A stretch of 64,000 nt of DNA from Mesorhizobium loti (GTDB taxonomy: Bacteria > Pseudomonadota > Alphaproteobacteria > Rhizobiales > Rhizobiaceae): the NCBI RefSeq assembly GCF_003148495.1, contig NZ_QGGH01000009.1:124001-188000 (forward strand), written 5' to 3'. Below, piece by piece: positions 17,993-26,839 of this stretch. How positions within the stretch are numbered: the stretch's first letter is position 1; each line of letters begins with the position of its first letter. Under the pieces are notes generated by a model that was not told the DNA's origin, ran no database searches, and saw only the letters and a list, made by a program, of their open reading frames with translations. The position numbers were made by a program, and so were the translations under genes.

Positions 17993-18714
17993 AGCCGGCC
18001 GGTCACCGCGATCCAGCGAAAGTCCGGCCCCTCGAAGCCGTATTGGCGCACCGCGATCAGCACCGCATAGGTGCTCAGACTGTCGATTGAAAAGGTCTGC
18101 ACGGCGCCGATGCGATAGCCGTTCGGGCAACCCCGGCTTTTCGGTATCGCCTTGTCCTCGTGCAGCAGCTTGGTGGTGCCGCCATCCTGCGCCTCTATGC
18201 GCAGCAGCCGGAAACCATTGATCTCGCCCTGGCTCTCGCAACCATCGGTGTTGTTCATGCCGACCTCATCGAGGCGGAACTCGAGCGGTGGGTCTACCGG
18301 CGAAAAGATCGGGCGCGGGTTGACCGCCATCCGGTGCGGATCGGCCGAAAGCTCGGTCACTGGGTTGAAACCCGCAGTGATGCCGCGGTTGGCGCTCAGC
18401 TCGGCCTGGCTGACAATGGCTTCGCCTTTTTGCCGGGCCTGAAGGCGCGCCGCGTCCAGTTTGGCATTCTCGTCCTCGAGCCGGACCCGGATCGGCGTGC
18501 CCTTGAGGAAGCTGTCGGTGCTGGTGTCGATGTAGTAGCGGTTGGCATAGGGAAAGCCCGATCCATCCTGCACGCCATATTCCTCGAAAGCGAAGACGCC
18601 GCCGTCCTTGGTGAAGCCGAGGATTTCAAGCTCGGCGACATCGCCGGCACGTGCGGCGATCGAGGTCGCAAACTGTGCAAGCAAGCCAACAGCAAACAGA
18701 AAGAGCATTCGCAT
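17989..18714 (-). CDS. DUF2259 family secreted protein
   Basis: 241 residues with a signal peptide (FLFAVGLLAQFATSIAARA, likely cut after ARA). The mature part reads GDVAELEILGFTKDGGVFAF, the typical beginning of DUF2259 (predicted secreted proteins), and continues with FEEYGVQDGSGFPYANRYYI. It ends in a WIAVTGRL segment. No enzymatic function is known for the family. It is followed by an overlapping membrane-protein gene, a pairing that suggests an envelope role. Confidence 0.85.
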   Translation of the reverse strand: MRMLFLFAVGLLAQFATSIAARAGDVAELEILGFTKDGGVFAFEEYGVQDGSGFPYANRYYIDTSTDSFLKGTPIRVRLEDENAKLDAARLQARQKGEAIVSQAELSANRGITAGFNPVTELSADPHRMAVNPRPIFSPVDPPLEFRLDEVGMNNTDGCESQGEINGFRLLRIEAQDGGTTKLLHEDKAIPKSRGCPNGYRIGAVQTFSIDSLSTYAVLIAVRQYGFEGPDFRWIAVTGRL

Positions 18715-18748
18715 CGGTCTTCACCCCCGTGATCGTTTCAATCCCCTA

Positions 18749-18773
18749 GCACGACGAAATCAAAACGTCGTGC
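18749..18773. repeat. Inverted repeat in a divergent promoter region
   Basis: GCACGACG and CGTCGTGC, with a 9-base A-rich spacer, lie between the divergent DUF2259 and DUF2171 genes. It could be an operator or a leader hairpin. No T-run follows. Confidence 0.35.
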
Positions 18774-18842
18774 AGTGCAAAAGCCGATGCATCCAATCGG
18801 CCCGTCATTTGTTAATGTCGGCAGTCCCAATGGAGAACCACC

Positions 18843-19097
18843 ATGACCGACACCAGCAAAATTCGTGAGCATATGGAAGTCGTCGGCGCCGATGGCGTGC
18901 ATGTCGGCACCGTCGACAAGGTCGACGGCCAGCGCATCAAGCTGACCAAGGCCGACAGCGGCGAGGGGGCTCACAAGGGCCATCATCATTACATTCCCCT
19001 GAGCCTGATTGCCGAGGTCGATGGCAAAAAGGTCTGGCTGTCGGCGAATTCCGATGTCGCGGTGACGTTCGAGGAAGAAAAGTCCGACCCGGTCTGA
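18843..19097 (+). CDS. DUF2171 domain-containing protein
   Basis: 84 residues: IREHMEVVGADGVHVGTVDK, then KLTKADSGEGAHKGHHHYIP and an acidic tail. This is the DUF2171 fold, related to PRC-barrel proteins. Cytoplasmic, with no known biochemical role; relatives are common in Rhizobiales and some are stress induced. The ATG has GGAGAACC upstream. It stands alone, converging with the P1-peptidase gene. Confidence 0.87.
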   Translation: MTDTSKIREHMEVVGADGVHVGTVDKVDGQRIKLTKADSGEGAHKGHHHYIPLSLIAEVDGKKVWLSANSDVAVTFEEEKSDPV

Positions 19098-19110
19098 TCA
19101 ACCCTTCGCG

Positions 19111-20136
19111 TCACCCCAAGCGTGACGACCAGACCGGAAACAGATCGTTTTCGGCAGGCGTTGCTGCATAGACGCCGCGGCTGATGGCACGCGCCATCGT
19201 GGCACCGGCAGCGGCGTAAAGGTCGATTGCCGCGTCGGCGGAAAGTTCGATGCCGCTCGTGCCTGTCGCCAGCGCGAACACAAGGTCGCCGTCGGCCGGC
19301 GTGTGTGTCGGCCAGATGGCGCGCACGAACCCGTCATGCGCCGATATCGCCAGGCGCTTGGCGGCAGCCTTGGTGAGAACCGCATCGGTGGCAATGACGG
19401 CGATGGTGGTGTTGCCGCCGGTCTCCATCTGCCTGCCAAAATGCTTGTCGCGATATTTCAAAAGAATCTGCTTGGCGTCGTCCGGCATAGGCGAGGGATA
19501 GCCAAGCCCGCCGAATTCGTCGCCGATTTCGAACGGCGCCGCCCAGAAATGGCGGGTTCGGCTAACGGTTACCGAACCGGTCGGATTGACGGCGGCCAGC
19601 GCACCGATGGTGATGCCACTGTCCAGCAGCGTCGAGGCGGAGCCGAGACCGCCCTTCAGCCCTGAGGTCAATGCACCGGTGCCGGCACCGATCGTGCCGA
19701 GTTGGAAATCGACGGTGGCGGTTTGCACTGCTTCATAGCCAAACTCACGGTAGGGTGGATAACGGCCCCAATCCTTGTCGCCGCCATTGCGCAGGTCGAA
19801 CAGGATCGCCGATGGCACGATCGGCACGCGAAAACCACCGACCTCCAGGCCGATGCCGCGTTCGCGCAACGCCGCCTGCACCCCGGATGCCGCGTCGAGG
19901 CCGAAAGCCGAACCGCCGGAAAGCACCACGGCGTGCACCACCTCGACCGAATTGTGCGGCTCGAGCAGATCGGTCTCGCGGGTGCCCGGCGCACCGCCCA
20001 GGATCTGGACGCCCGCCACCGTCGGCCCATCGCAAAGGATCGTCGTGACGCCTGATTTCAGCCTGGCATCCGACGCATTGCCGACGCGCAGGCCGGCAAC
20101 GTCGGTGATCAGGTTGCGCGGGCCGGTGCGAAACAT
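19111..20136 (-). CDS. P1 family peptidase (DmpA/NylC-like)
   Basis: 341 residues of the P1 (S58/DmpA) family, N-terminal nucleophile hydrolases that self-cleave. The start ITDVAGLRVGNASDARLKSGV is diagnostic, with VVLSGGSAFGLDAASGV and GAGTGALTSGLKGGLGSAS. The likely cleavage site is before the Thr in ETGGNTTIAVIATDA, as in the nylon oligomer hydrolase NylC. Family members are aminopeptidases or amide hydrolases. It overlaps by one base with the upstream substrate-binding protein gene (TGATG), suggesting that the peptidase handles an imported peptide or amide. Confidence 0.92.
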   Translation of the reverse strand: MFRTGPRNLITDVAGLRVGNASDARLKSGVTTILCDGPTVAGVQILGGAPGTRETDLLEPHNSVEVVHAVVLSGGSAFGLDAASGVQAALRERGIGLEVGGFRVPIVPSAILFDLRNGGDKDWGRYPPYREFGYEAVQTATVDFQLGTIGAGTGALTSGLKGGLGSASTLLDSGITIGALAAVNPTGSVTVSRTRHFWAAPFEIGDEFGGLGYPSPMPDDAKQILLKYRDKHFGRQMETGGNTTIAVIATDAVLTKAAAKRLAISAHDGFVRAIWPTHTPADGDLVFALATGTSGIELSADAAIDLYAAAGATMARAISRGVYAATPAENDLFPVWSSRLG

Positions 20137-21209
20137 CAGTTGCTTTCCAAGGGCGCAAAGCGTGTGCCGTCGAAGCGGAAGACGCGATAGGGGCTCTGGC
20201 TGAGATCGCCTTTCGCATCAAAGCGGATCGGCCCGATCGCAGTGGTGAAATCCTGTTCGGTCAGGGCTTCAGCCAGCGGCTTGCCCGAGCTTTCAGACAA
20301 GCCTGCCGCCGCCTTGGCGATTTCGACCGCCGCAAAGGCCGGCAGCGTATAGCCGTCAGGCACGATCTTCTGCGTGGCGAAGGCTGCCAGAACTTTGGGG
20401 TCGGCGACATCGGCCCATTCCGGCGGTGCGATCATCAGTGTGCCCACGGCATAAGGCACATCGCCCGGCGGTGTGCGGAGATTTTCGCCGCCGGCAAAGA
20501 CGATACCGGCCTGGAGCTGTGCGGCATCGCGGCCCATGATAGCGATGTCGTCGCCGTCGCCGCCGGCAAAAACATGCGTGGCGCCGGCCTTCTTCAGCCG
20601 ACCGATCATGCCGATCTGATTGTCGAGCTGTGGCCGGAACGTGTCTGTGAATACCGGTTTCAGCGCCGCCTGCTCGGCCGCAGCCCGCAACGTTTCGGCG
20701 ATTTCACGGCCATAGATGGTGCCGTCGTCGATGATGGCGAACAGCTCGTTCTGCCACAGATGGGTGAGGGCAGAGGCGACAGTGTTGCGCTCATCGTCGC
20801 CGCGCGGCCCGAGGCGATAGACCGGCCAGCCGGTCTTGGCGCGGCGGTCGGTCAGGCTTTCGGTTCGCACGCCAACGGTTATGACCGGAATGTTGGCGTC
20901 CTTCAGGATCGGCATCGCTGCCTCGATCGCCTCGGTGCAGAGAAAGCCGACCACGATATTGACCTTGGCCGCGACGAATTCCCTGGCCGCCGCAGCGCCG
21001 CCGTCGGCGGTGCAGGCGTCATCTACGGTCTTGAGTGCGATGCCGTTCGCTTCGGCCGCCAGACCGGTGCCGGCCTCGATCTGCTTGCCGAGAATGGCCG
21101 ATGGTCCCGACAGGGGCGCGGCGACGCCGACCAGCAGCGTCTGGGCGCTGGCGGCGCTGGCCATGAACAGCCAGAACAGCGCCGCTATTGTTCTTGTCCT
21201 GGGTCGCAT
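20136..21209 (-). CDS. ABC transporter substrate-binding protein, Leu/Ile/Val-type
   Basis: 357 residues with a signal peptide (ALFWLFMASAASA) and a periplasmic binding fold of the branched-chain amino acid type 1: LLVGVAAPLSGPSAILGKQI near the N terminus, FLCTEAIEAAMPILKDANIPVIT, and a hinge later. The window has no matching membrane or ATPase subunit nearby, so it is either an orphan receptor or serves a transporter elsewhere. Its stop overlaps the peptidase start, so they are co-transcribed. Confidence 0.9.
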   Translation of the reverse strand: MRPRTRTIAALFWLFMASAASAQTLLVGVAAPLSGPSAILGKQIEAGTGLAAEANGIALKTVDDACTADGGAAAAREFVAAKVNIVVGFLCTEAIEAAMPILKDANIPVITVGVRTESLTDRRAKTGWPVYRLGPRGDDERNTVASALTHLWQNELFAIIDDGTIYGREIAETLRAAAEQAALKPVFTDTFRPQLDNQIGMIGRLKKAGATHVFAGGDGDDIAIMGRDAAQLQAGIVFAGGENLRTPPGDVPYAVGTLMIAPPEWADVADPKVLAAFATQKIVPDGYTLPAFAAVEIAKAAAGLSESSGKPLAEALTEQDFTTAIGPIRFDAKGDLSQSPYRVFRFDGTRFAPLESN

Positions 21210-21388
21210 TCGAGCGATGAAGTCCTCCGTGCCGGTTCTAAGGTCCTGGCACTATTGCCGCCAAGACCTAAAGGCTGCCCGGCCTTGGTGCAACACGCGA
21301 ATTTCGGGATATGGCTCAGGCACTTCGCTTGTGGCGGGCTATGTCTGGCCATATATGTCGGTAGGATCCTGACCATGGAAAATTTCCG

Positions 21389-21916
21389 GTGCTGAAGAAG
21401 AACGACATTGGGCCGCAGGCCTATCGCGACGCGATGAGCCACTTTGCCGGCCACGTCCATGTGGTCACCACCGACGGGCCGGCGGGCAAGCGCGGCGCAA
21501 CGGTGATCGCCGCCTGTTCGGTATCGGACACCCCGCCGACCATTCTGGTCTGCCTCAACCGTGAAAATCTGAAGAACGAGCCGTTCGTGAAAAACGGCAA
21601 ATTTGCCTTGAACACGCTGGCTTCGCACCAGGAGCCGCTGTCGGTCGGCTTTTCCGGCATCACCGGCTTGCCGGTCGAGGAGCGTTTCGCGCTCGGCGAA
21701 TGGGACGTGATCTCCACCGGCGCGCCGACGCTGAAGGGCGCGCTCGCCGTGTTCGACTGCGAATTGATCGACACCAAGGACCTGGCCACCCATCGTGTGC
21801 TTTTCGGCAAGGTGACAGGCCTGCGGATGGGCGATAATTTGCGGCCGCTGATCTACCACGCCCGCAGCTACCACGTCCTGGAAAGCGGAGCGGCGGCGTT
21901 CACGGAGAAAGAATGA
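21389..21916 (+). CDS. Flavin reductase family protein
   Basis: 175 residues of the HpaC/FMN-binding split-barrel family: AYRDAMSHFAGHVHVVTTDG, ATVIAACSVSDTPPTILVCL, and a C-terminal HARSYHVLE segment. Such proteins use NAD(P)H to reduce FMN or FAD for monooxygenases. The start is GTG 21389, with GGAAA upstream; no ATG is available. It overlaps the MoxR gene by four bases (ATGA), making it the first gene of the operon. A flavin reductase linked to CoxDE-type genes suggests a shared redox or molybdoenzyme setting, but that is inference. Confidence 0.9.
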   Translation: MLKKNDIGPQAYRDAMSHFAGHVHVVTTDGPAGKRGATVIAACSVSDTPPTILVCLNRENLKNEPFVKNGKFALNTLASHQEPLSVGFSGITGLPVEERFALGEWDVISTGAPTLKGALAVFDCELIDTKDLATHRVLFGKVTGLRMGDNLRPLIYHARSYHVLESGAAAFTEKE

Positions 21917-22842
21917 CCGAGCTGAAACCGCGCGCCGCGCCGCGGACGATCGACGAGACGCTCGATCTCCTGACCGGCGCGGACTATGTGGCGGACCGGT
22001 CGCTGGCGACCGTGCTGTTCCTGTCGTTGCGCATGAAGCGGCCGCTGTTCCTCGAGGGCGAGGCCGGCGTCGGCAAGACCGAGATCGCCAAGGTGCTGGC
22101 GCAGGCGCTTGGCCGCCGGCTCATCCGCCTGCAATGCTATGAAGGCCTCGACGTTTCTTCCGCGGTCTATGAGTGGAACTACGCCGCGCAGATGATCGAG
22201 ATCCGCATGGAGGAGGCGGCCGGCAAAGTCGAGCGCTCCGCCATGGAGCGCAATGTCTTCTCCGAAAAATACCTGATTCGCCGCCCGGTGCTCGATGCGC
22301 TGACCGGCAAGACGGGCGCTGCTCCAGTCTTCCTGATCGACGAGCTCGACCGTACCGACGAGGCCTTCGAAGCCTTCCTGCTCGAAATCCTGTCCGATTT
22401 CCAGGTGACGGTGCCCGAACTCGGCACCATCAAGGCGGAAGAACCGCCGATCGTCATCATCACCACCAACCGCACCCGCGAGATCCACGATGCGCTGAAG
22501 CGGCGTTGCCTCTATCACTGGGTCGACTATCCCAACGCCGAGCGCGAGCTGGAAATCGTGCGCCGCAAGGTGCCGCAGGCCAATCAGCGGCTTTCGGCCG
22601 AAGTGGTCTCCTTCATCCAGAAGCTGCGTCAGATCGAGCTGTTCAAGGTGCCGGGCGTCGCGGAAACCATCGACTGGGCCGGCGCGCTGACCGAGCTCGA
22701 CAAGGTGGCGCTCGATCCAGAAACCGTATCCGACACGATCGGCGTGCTGTTGAAATACCAGGACGACATTGCCCGCATCGAACAGGGCGAAGGCCGGCGC
22801 ATCCTCAACGAGGTGAAGGCCGAGCTTTCGGCGGCGGAGTAG
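21913..22842 (+). CDS. MoxR/CoxD-like AAA+ ATPase
   Basis: 309 residues. Walker A is FLEGEAGVGKTEIAKVLAQ, Walker B FLIDELDRTDEAFEAF, and sensor 1 VIITTNRTREIHDALKRRC. This MoxR subgroup acts with VWA proteins as chaperones that insert metal or sulfur groups into enzymes. CoxD of CO dehydrogenase clusters is of this type. The next gene encodes the VWA partner, and XdhC-like proteins follow, which fits a molybdenum-enzyme maturation role. Confidence 0.92.
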   Translation: MTELKPRAAPRTIDETLDLLTGADYVADRSLATVLFLSLRMKRPLFLEGEAGVGKTEIAKVLAQALGRRLIRLQCYEGLDVSSAVYEWNYAAQMIEIRMEEAAGKVERSAMERNVFSEKYLIRRPVLDALTGKTGAAPVFLIDELDRTDEAFEAFLLEILSDFQVTVPELGTIKAEEPPIVIITTNRTREIHDALKRRCLYHWVDYPNAERELEIVRRKVPQANQRLSAEVVSFIQKLRQIELFKVPGVAETIDWAGALTELDKVALDPETVSDTIGVLLKYQDDIARIEQGEGRRILNEVKAELSAAE

Positions 22843-22845
22843 GCG

Positions 22846-24090
22846 ATGCCGCGCCCCGAACCGAAAGAAGCGACGGCGGATGGGCGGATCGCCGACAACA
22901 TCGTCTATTTCGCCCGCACCTTGCGCAAGGCCGGCATGCGGGTCGGGCCGGCCTCGGTCAAGGATGCCATCGAGGCGGTGCTGGTCGCCGGCATAGGGTC
23001 GCGCGACGATTTCTACTGGACGCTGCACGCCGTGCTGGTGTCCAGGCATGAGGATCACGCCATTTTCGACGAAGCGTTCCGGCTGTACTGGAAGTCGCGC
23101 GAGCTGATCGAAAAGATGCTGGCGATGTTTTCGCCGGTGGCGCCCGACACCAGGGAAAAGCAGAAGCCCCGTCCTGCCGAGAACCGCGTCAGCCAGGCGA
23201 TGTTCGAGGGCCACCAGAAGAACCAGCCGCGCCAAGAAATCCCCGAGATCGAGGTCGACGCCCGCTTCACCTTCTCCGGCAACGAGGTGCTGCGGGCCAA
23301 GGATTTTGCCCAGATGAACGCCGCCGAAATGGCCGACGCGAAAAAGGCGATCGCGCAACTGCGGCTGCCTTTCGACATGGTGCGGACGCGGCGCTTCAAG
23401 GCCGACGCGCATGGCCGCCGCATCGATCCGCGCGCCATGATGCGTTCGGCCGCGCGCACCGGCGGCGAACTGATCCTGCCAAAATTCCGCTCACCGCGCG
23501 AAGTTCATCCGCCGCTGGTGGTGCTGGCCGACATTTCCGGCTCGATGAGCCAATACACGCGCATTTTCCTGCATTTCCTGCACGCGCTCACGGAAAAACG
23601 CCGGCGCGTGCACACGTTCGTCTTCGGCACAAGGCTGACCAACCTGACCCGGCAGATGCGCCATCGCGACCCGGATGCCGCACTTGCCGACTGTTCGGCG
23701 GCGGTCAAGGACTGGTCGGGCGGCACCCGCATCGGCGACACACTGGCCGAGTTCAACCTGATATGGTCGCGGCGCGTGCTGGGGCAGGGCGCGGTCGTGC
23801 TTCTGATCACCGACGGGTTGGAGCGTGACGATGTCGGCGGCCTGTCGGAGGAAATGGAGCGCTTGCACAAATCCTGCCGGCGGTTGATCTGGCTGAACCC
23901 ATTGCTGCGCTTCGACGGTTTCCAGGCGCGCGCCCGTGGCGTCAAGGCGATGCTGCCGCATGTCGACGAGTTCCGCTCGGTGCACAATCTCGATGCGCTC
24001 GCCGATCTCTGCGCGTCGCTGGACAAGAAATCGATACAATCCGTCGATCCGCGCCGATGGCTGGACGCTGGCGCGAGGCACGCCGCATAA
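22846..24090 (+). CDS. VWA domain protein, CoxE-like
   Basis: 414 residues. The C-terminal half is a VWA domain with MIDAS motif LVVLADISGSMSQYTR, and threonine and aspartate positions in SGGTRIGDTLAEF and LLITDGLERDDV. The N-terminal half (DNIVYFARTLRKAGMRVGPA) is the CoxE/DUF58-type region. CoxE-type proteins pair with a MoxR ATPase to mature molybdenum hydroxylases such as CO dehydrogenase. It begins three bases after moxR. Confidence 0.92.
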   Translation: MPRPEPKEATADGRIADNIVYFARTLRKAGMRVGPASVKDAIEAVLVAGIGSRDDFYWTLHAVLVSRHEDHAIFDEAFRLYWKSRELIEKMLAMFSPVAPDTREKQKPRPAENRVSQAMFEGHQKNQPRQEIPEIEVDARFTFSGNEVLRAKDFAQMNAAEMADAKKAIAQLRLPFDMVRTRRFKADAHGRRIDPRAMMRSAARTGGELILPKFRSPREVHPPLVVLADISGSMSQYTRIFLHFLHALTEKRRRVHTFVFGTRLTNLTRQMRHRDPDAALADCSAAVKDWSGGTRIGDTLAEFNLIWSRRVLGQGAVVLLITDGLERDDVGGLSEEMERLHKSCRRLIWLNPLLRFDGFQARARGVKAMLPHVDEFRSVHNLDALADLCASLDKKSIQSVDPRRWLDAGARHAA

Positions 24091-24150
24091 CCATATCTTT
24101 CCAATCCGAAAACGGATCCTCGAGAAAAACAGACTCCTAGAGAAACGGTC

Positions 24151-24489
24151 ATGGAAAACAGCATTTATCTGGATGAGGCCCGCGATCCGCTGATCATCGC
24201 GGAAGGCTGGATGAAGGACGGCAAGGACGTGGCCATCGCGACAGTGGTCGAGACCTGGGGTTCGGCGCCCCGGCCTGTAGGCAGCCATCTGGTCATCGAC
24301 GCGGACGGCAATTTCCACGGCTCCGTTTCGGGCGGCTGCGTCGAAGGCGCTGTTGTCACCGAGGCCATCGACGTCATCGACAGCGGCAAGGCCAGGATGC
24401 TGGAGTTCGGTGTCGCCGACGAAACCGCCTGGCAGGTCGGCCTGTCCTGTGGTGGCCGCATCAAGGTGTACGTGGAAAGGCTGGGCTGA
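24151..24489 (+). CDS. XdhC/CoxI N-terminal domain protein
   Basis: 112 residues forming only the XdhC_CoxI domain: VAIATVVETWGSAPRPVGSH, then GNFHGSVSGGCVEGAVV and WQVGLSCGGRIKVYVE, with the conserved Cys residues. XdhC and CoxF/I bind molybdenum cofactor and load it, after sulfuration, into molybdenum hydroxylases. Full-length XdhC also has a Rossmann-type domain, which here is supplied by the next gene. ATG 24151 has AGAGA upstream. Confidence 0.92.
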   Translation: MENSIYLDEARDPLIIAEGWMKDGKDVAIATVVETWGSAPRPVGSHLVIDADGNFHGSVSGGCVEGAVVTEAIDVIDSGKARMLEFGVADETAWQVGLSCGGRIKVYVERLG

Positions 24490-24495
24490 TCTCGA

Positions 24496-25200
24496 ATGGA
24501 TCCCTACGCGCTGAAAACGCTCAACGCCGAACGCCGTGCCCGCCGTGCGGCGATCCTTGTCACCGATCTCGGTGATGGTCGCGACCGGATCGTGCGCGAG
24601 GGCGATCCGGTCGCCGGCGATCTCGGCGCCGCGATTGCCAAGGCGTTCCGCACCGGCAATTCCGGTTCGGTCGAAGCAGAGGGGCGGACTTTCTTTCTCA
24701 ATGCGCATCTGCCGCAGCCGCGCCTCGTGGTGATCGGTGCCGTACACATCAGCCAGGCGCTGGCGCCGATGGCCAGGATTGCCGGCTACCCCGTGGAGAT
24801 CATCGATCCCCGCACCGCCTTCGCCACGCCGGACCGCTTCCCTGACGTGGCGCTTCATGCCGAATGGCCGGAGGATGTGCTGAAGCGCCAGCCGCTCGAC
24901 AGCTACACCGCACTTGTCGCTGTCACCCATGACCCGAAGGTCGATGATTTCGCTCTGAAAGCCGCGCTCGATGCCAACTGCTTCTATGTCGGCGCACTGG
25001 GCAGCCGCAAGACGCACGCCAAGCGGGTCGAACGCCTGCTGGCGCTGGGCGCAACCGCTGACCAGATCGCCCGTATCCATGCGCCGATCGGGCTCGATAT
25101 TGGTGCTGCCAGCCCGGCCGAGATCGCCGTTGCGGTGTTGGCGCAAGCGATCCTCGCCTTCCGTTCGCGCGGGCTGGACGCAAAAGGCGCGGCGGCGTGA
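24496..25200 (+). CDS. XdhC family Rossmann-domain protein
   Basis: 234 residues. After an N-terminal part of about 75 residues, the Rossmann-like domain follows: RLVVIGAVHISQALAPMARI, then PVEIIDPRTAFATPDRFPD, AVTHDPKVDDFALKAAL, and YVGALGSRKTHAKRVERL. These are the XdhC C-terminal signatures. With the preceding 112-residue CoxI domain protein it makes a split XdhC. It overlaps the next gene by four bases (GTGA). Confidence 0.92.
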   Translation: MDPYALKTLNAERRARRAAILVTDLGDGRDRIVREGDPVAGDLGAAIAKAFRTGNSGSVEAEGRTFFLNAHLPQPRLVVIGAVHISQALAPMARIAGYPVEIIDPRTAFATPDRFPDVALHAEWPEDVLKRQPLDSYTALVAVTHDPKVDDFALKAALDANCFYVGALGSRKTHAKRVERLLALGATADQIARIHAPIGLDIGAASPAEIAVAVLAQAILAFRSRGLDAKGAAA

Positions 25201-26807
25201 AATTCGGCCCGATCCCGATTGAGACGGCGGAAGGCGCGGTGCTGGCGCACGCCACCACCGCCGGCGAATGCCGCTTTCGCAAGGCACACAGGCTGAGCGC
25301 CGAAGATGTGGCGCTGCTGCGGGCCGCCGGCATTTCGCAGGTCGTTGCAGCCGTACTGGCCGCCGACGACCTCGGCGAGGATGCCGCCGCTCAACGAATA
25401 GCCGAAAGCATGACCTTTCGCGGCATCGAGGCCAGGTCGGCCGCGACCGGGCGGGTCAATCTCCATGCCAAAGCGTCGGGCATCTTCACGGTCGATGCCG
25501 CCATGATCGATGCCATCAATGCCATCGATCCGGCCATCACCATCGCCACACTGGCGCAGCATGCACCGGTCGAGAAGGGCCAGATGGTCGCGACGGTGAA
25601 GATCATTCCCTTCGCGGTCAGTTCGGCGTTGGTCGACGCCGCGACGAAAATCTGCGCCGGTGGCGAGATCTTTGCCGTCAATGCCTACCGGCCCGTGCGT
25701 GTCGGCGTCATCCAGACGGTTCTGCCCGGTATCAAGCCTTCCGTGCTCGACAAGACGCTGCGCGTCACCGAAGCGCGGCTGGCGCGTACGGGCGGCAGGC
25801 TGACGGCGGAGCGCCGCACGCCGCATGAGATCGCGCCGGTGGCGGAAGCCGCGGTCTCCCTGGCGCGCGACAATGACATGGTGGTGATCTTCGGCGCCTC
25901 GGCGATGAGCGATTTCGCCGATGTCGTTCCGGCGGCGATCGAGAAGGCGGGCGGTACCGTCGTCCGCGCGGGCATGCCGGTCGATCCCGGCAATCTGCTG
26001 GTGCTGGGTACACTCAACGGCAAGCGCGTCATCGGTGCGCCGGGTTGCGCCCGCAGCCCGAAGGAGAACGGCTTCGACTGGGTGCTCGACAGGCTGATCG
26101 CCGGCCTCGACGTGACCGCCAGGGATATTGCCGGCATGGGGGTCGGCGGGCTGCTGATGGAAATCCCGACACGGCCGCAGCCGCGCGAACCGCTGCCGGT
26201 CAAAAGCCAGCTCAAGGTTGGCATCGTGCTTCTGGCGGCGGGACGGTCGAGCCGCATGGGCGGGCCGAACAAGCTGCTGGCGCTGTTCGACGGCAAGCCG
26301 TTGGTGCGCCGCACCGCCGAGCGGGCGCTCGGCTCGAAGGCATCGGGCACGATTGTCGTCACCGGCCACCAGCGCGAGCGGGTGCGTGCGGCGCTGGCGG
26401 GCCTCGACGTGACCTTCGCCGACAATCCCGACTTTGCCGAGGGCCTGTCCACCTCGCTGAAAGCCGGCATTGCCTATCTGCCGGAAGGTTGCGCCGGCGT
26501 GATGATCGTTCTCGGCGACATGCCTGACATCACGTCCGACGACCTCGACAGGTTGATCGATACCTTCCGCAAGGCCGGCGGCAATGCGGTGGTCCGCGCC
26601 TCGCATGACGGCACGCGCGGCAACCCGGTGCTGTTGCCGCGTTCGCTGTTTCCGGCGATCGCCCATCTGGAAGGCGACACCGGCGCCCGCCATCTCGTCG
26701 AGGCCGAAGGGTTCGATGTCATCGACGTCGAGATCGGCGCGGCGGCGTCTGTCGATGTCGACACGCGCGAGGCGCTGGAAGACGCAGGCGGCGTGCTGCA
26801 GGATTGA
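25197..26807 (+). CDS. Molybdopterin-binding and MobA-like nucleotidyltransferase fusion
   Basis: 536 residues. The N-terminal ~330 residues resemble MoeA/MogA molybdopterin-binding domains (PYRPVRVGVIQTVLPG, VVIFGASAMSDFADVVPAAI, GMPVDPGNLLVLGTL). The C-terminal ~200 residues are an NTP-transferase like MobA/MocA: GIVLLAAGRSSRMGGPNKLL gives the nucleotide loop, and MIVLGDMPDITSDDLDRLI the metal Asp. MocA-type enzymes make molybdopterin cytosine dinucleotide for CO dehydrogenase-type enzymes. It ends the maturation operon. The start is GTG overlapping the upstream stop. Confidence 0.9.
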   Translation: MKFGPIPIETAEGAVLAHATTAGECRFRKAHRLSAEDVALLRAAGISQVVAAVLAADDLGEDAAAQRIAESMTFRGIEARSAATGRVNLHAKASGIFTVDAAMIDAINAIDPAITIATLAQHAPVEKGQMVATVKIIPFAVSSALVDAATKICAGGEIFAVNAYRPVRVGVIQTVLPGIKPSVLDKTLRVTEARLARTGGRLTAERRTPHEIAPVAEAAVSLARDNDMVVIFGASAMSDFADVVPAAIEKAGGTVVRAGMPVDPGNLLVLGTLNGKRVIGAPGCARSPKENGFDWVLDRLIAGLDVTARDIAGMGVGGLLMEIPTRPQPREPLPVKSQLKVGIVLLAAGRSSRMGGPNKLLALFDGKPLVRRTAERALGSKASGTIVVTGHQRERVRAALAGLDVTFADNPDFAEGLSTSLKAGIAYLPEGCAGVMIVLGDMPDITSDDLDRLIDTFRKAGGNAVVRASHDGTRGNPVLLPRSLFPAIAHLEGDTGARHLVEAEGFDVIDVEIGAAASVDVDTREALEDAGGVLQD

Positions 26808-26839
26808 CAAACCCAAGCCGAATTACGCATGCCTGAGGG

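Noticed and set aside
24984..26816. A 610-codon open frame on the minus strand
   Set aside because: Antisense to the XdhC and molybdopterin-fusion genes, which show clear family motifs on the plus strand; the antisense product is Arg/His/Asp-rich without domains.
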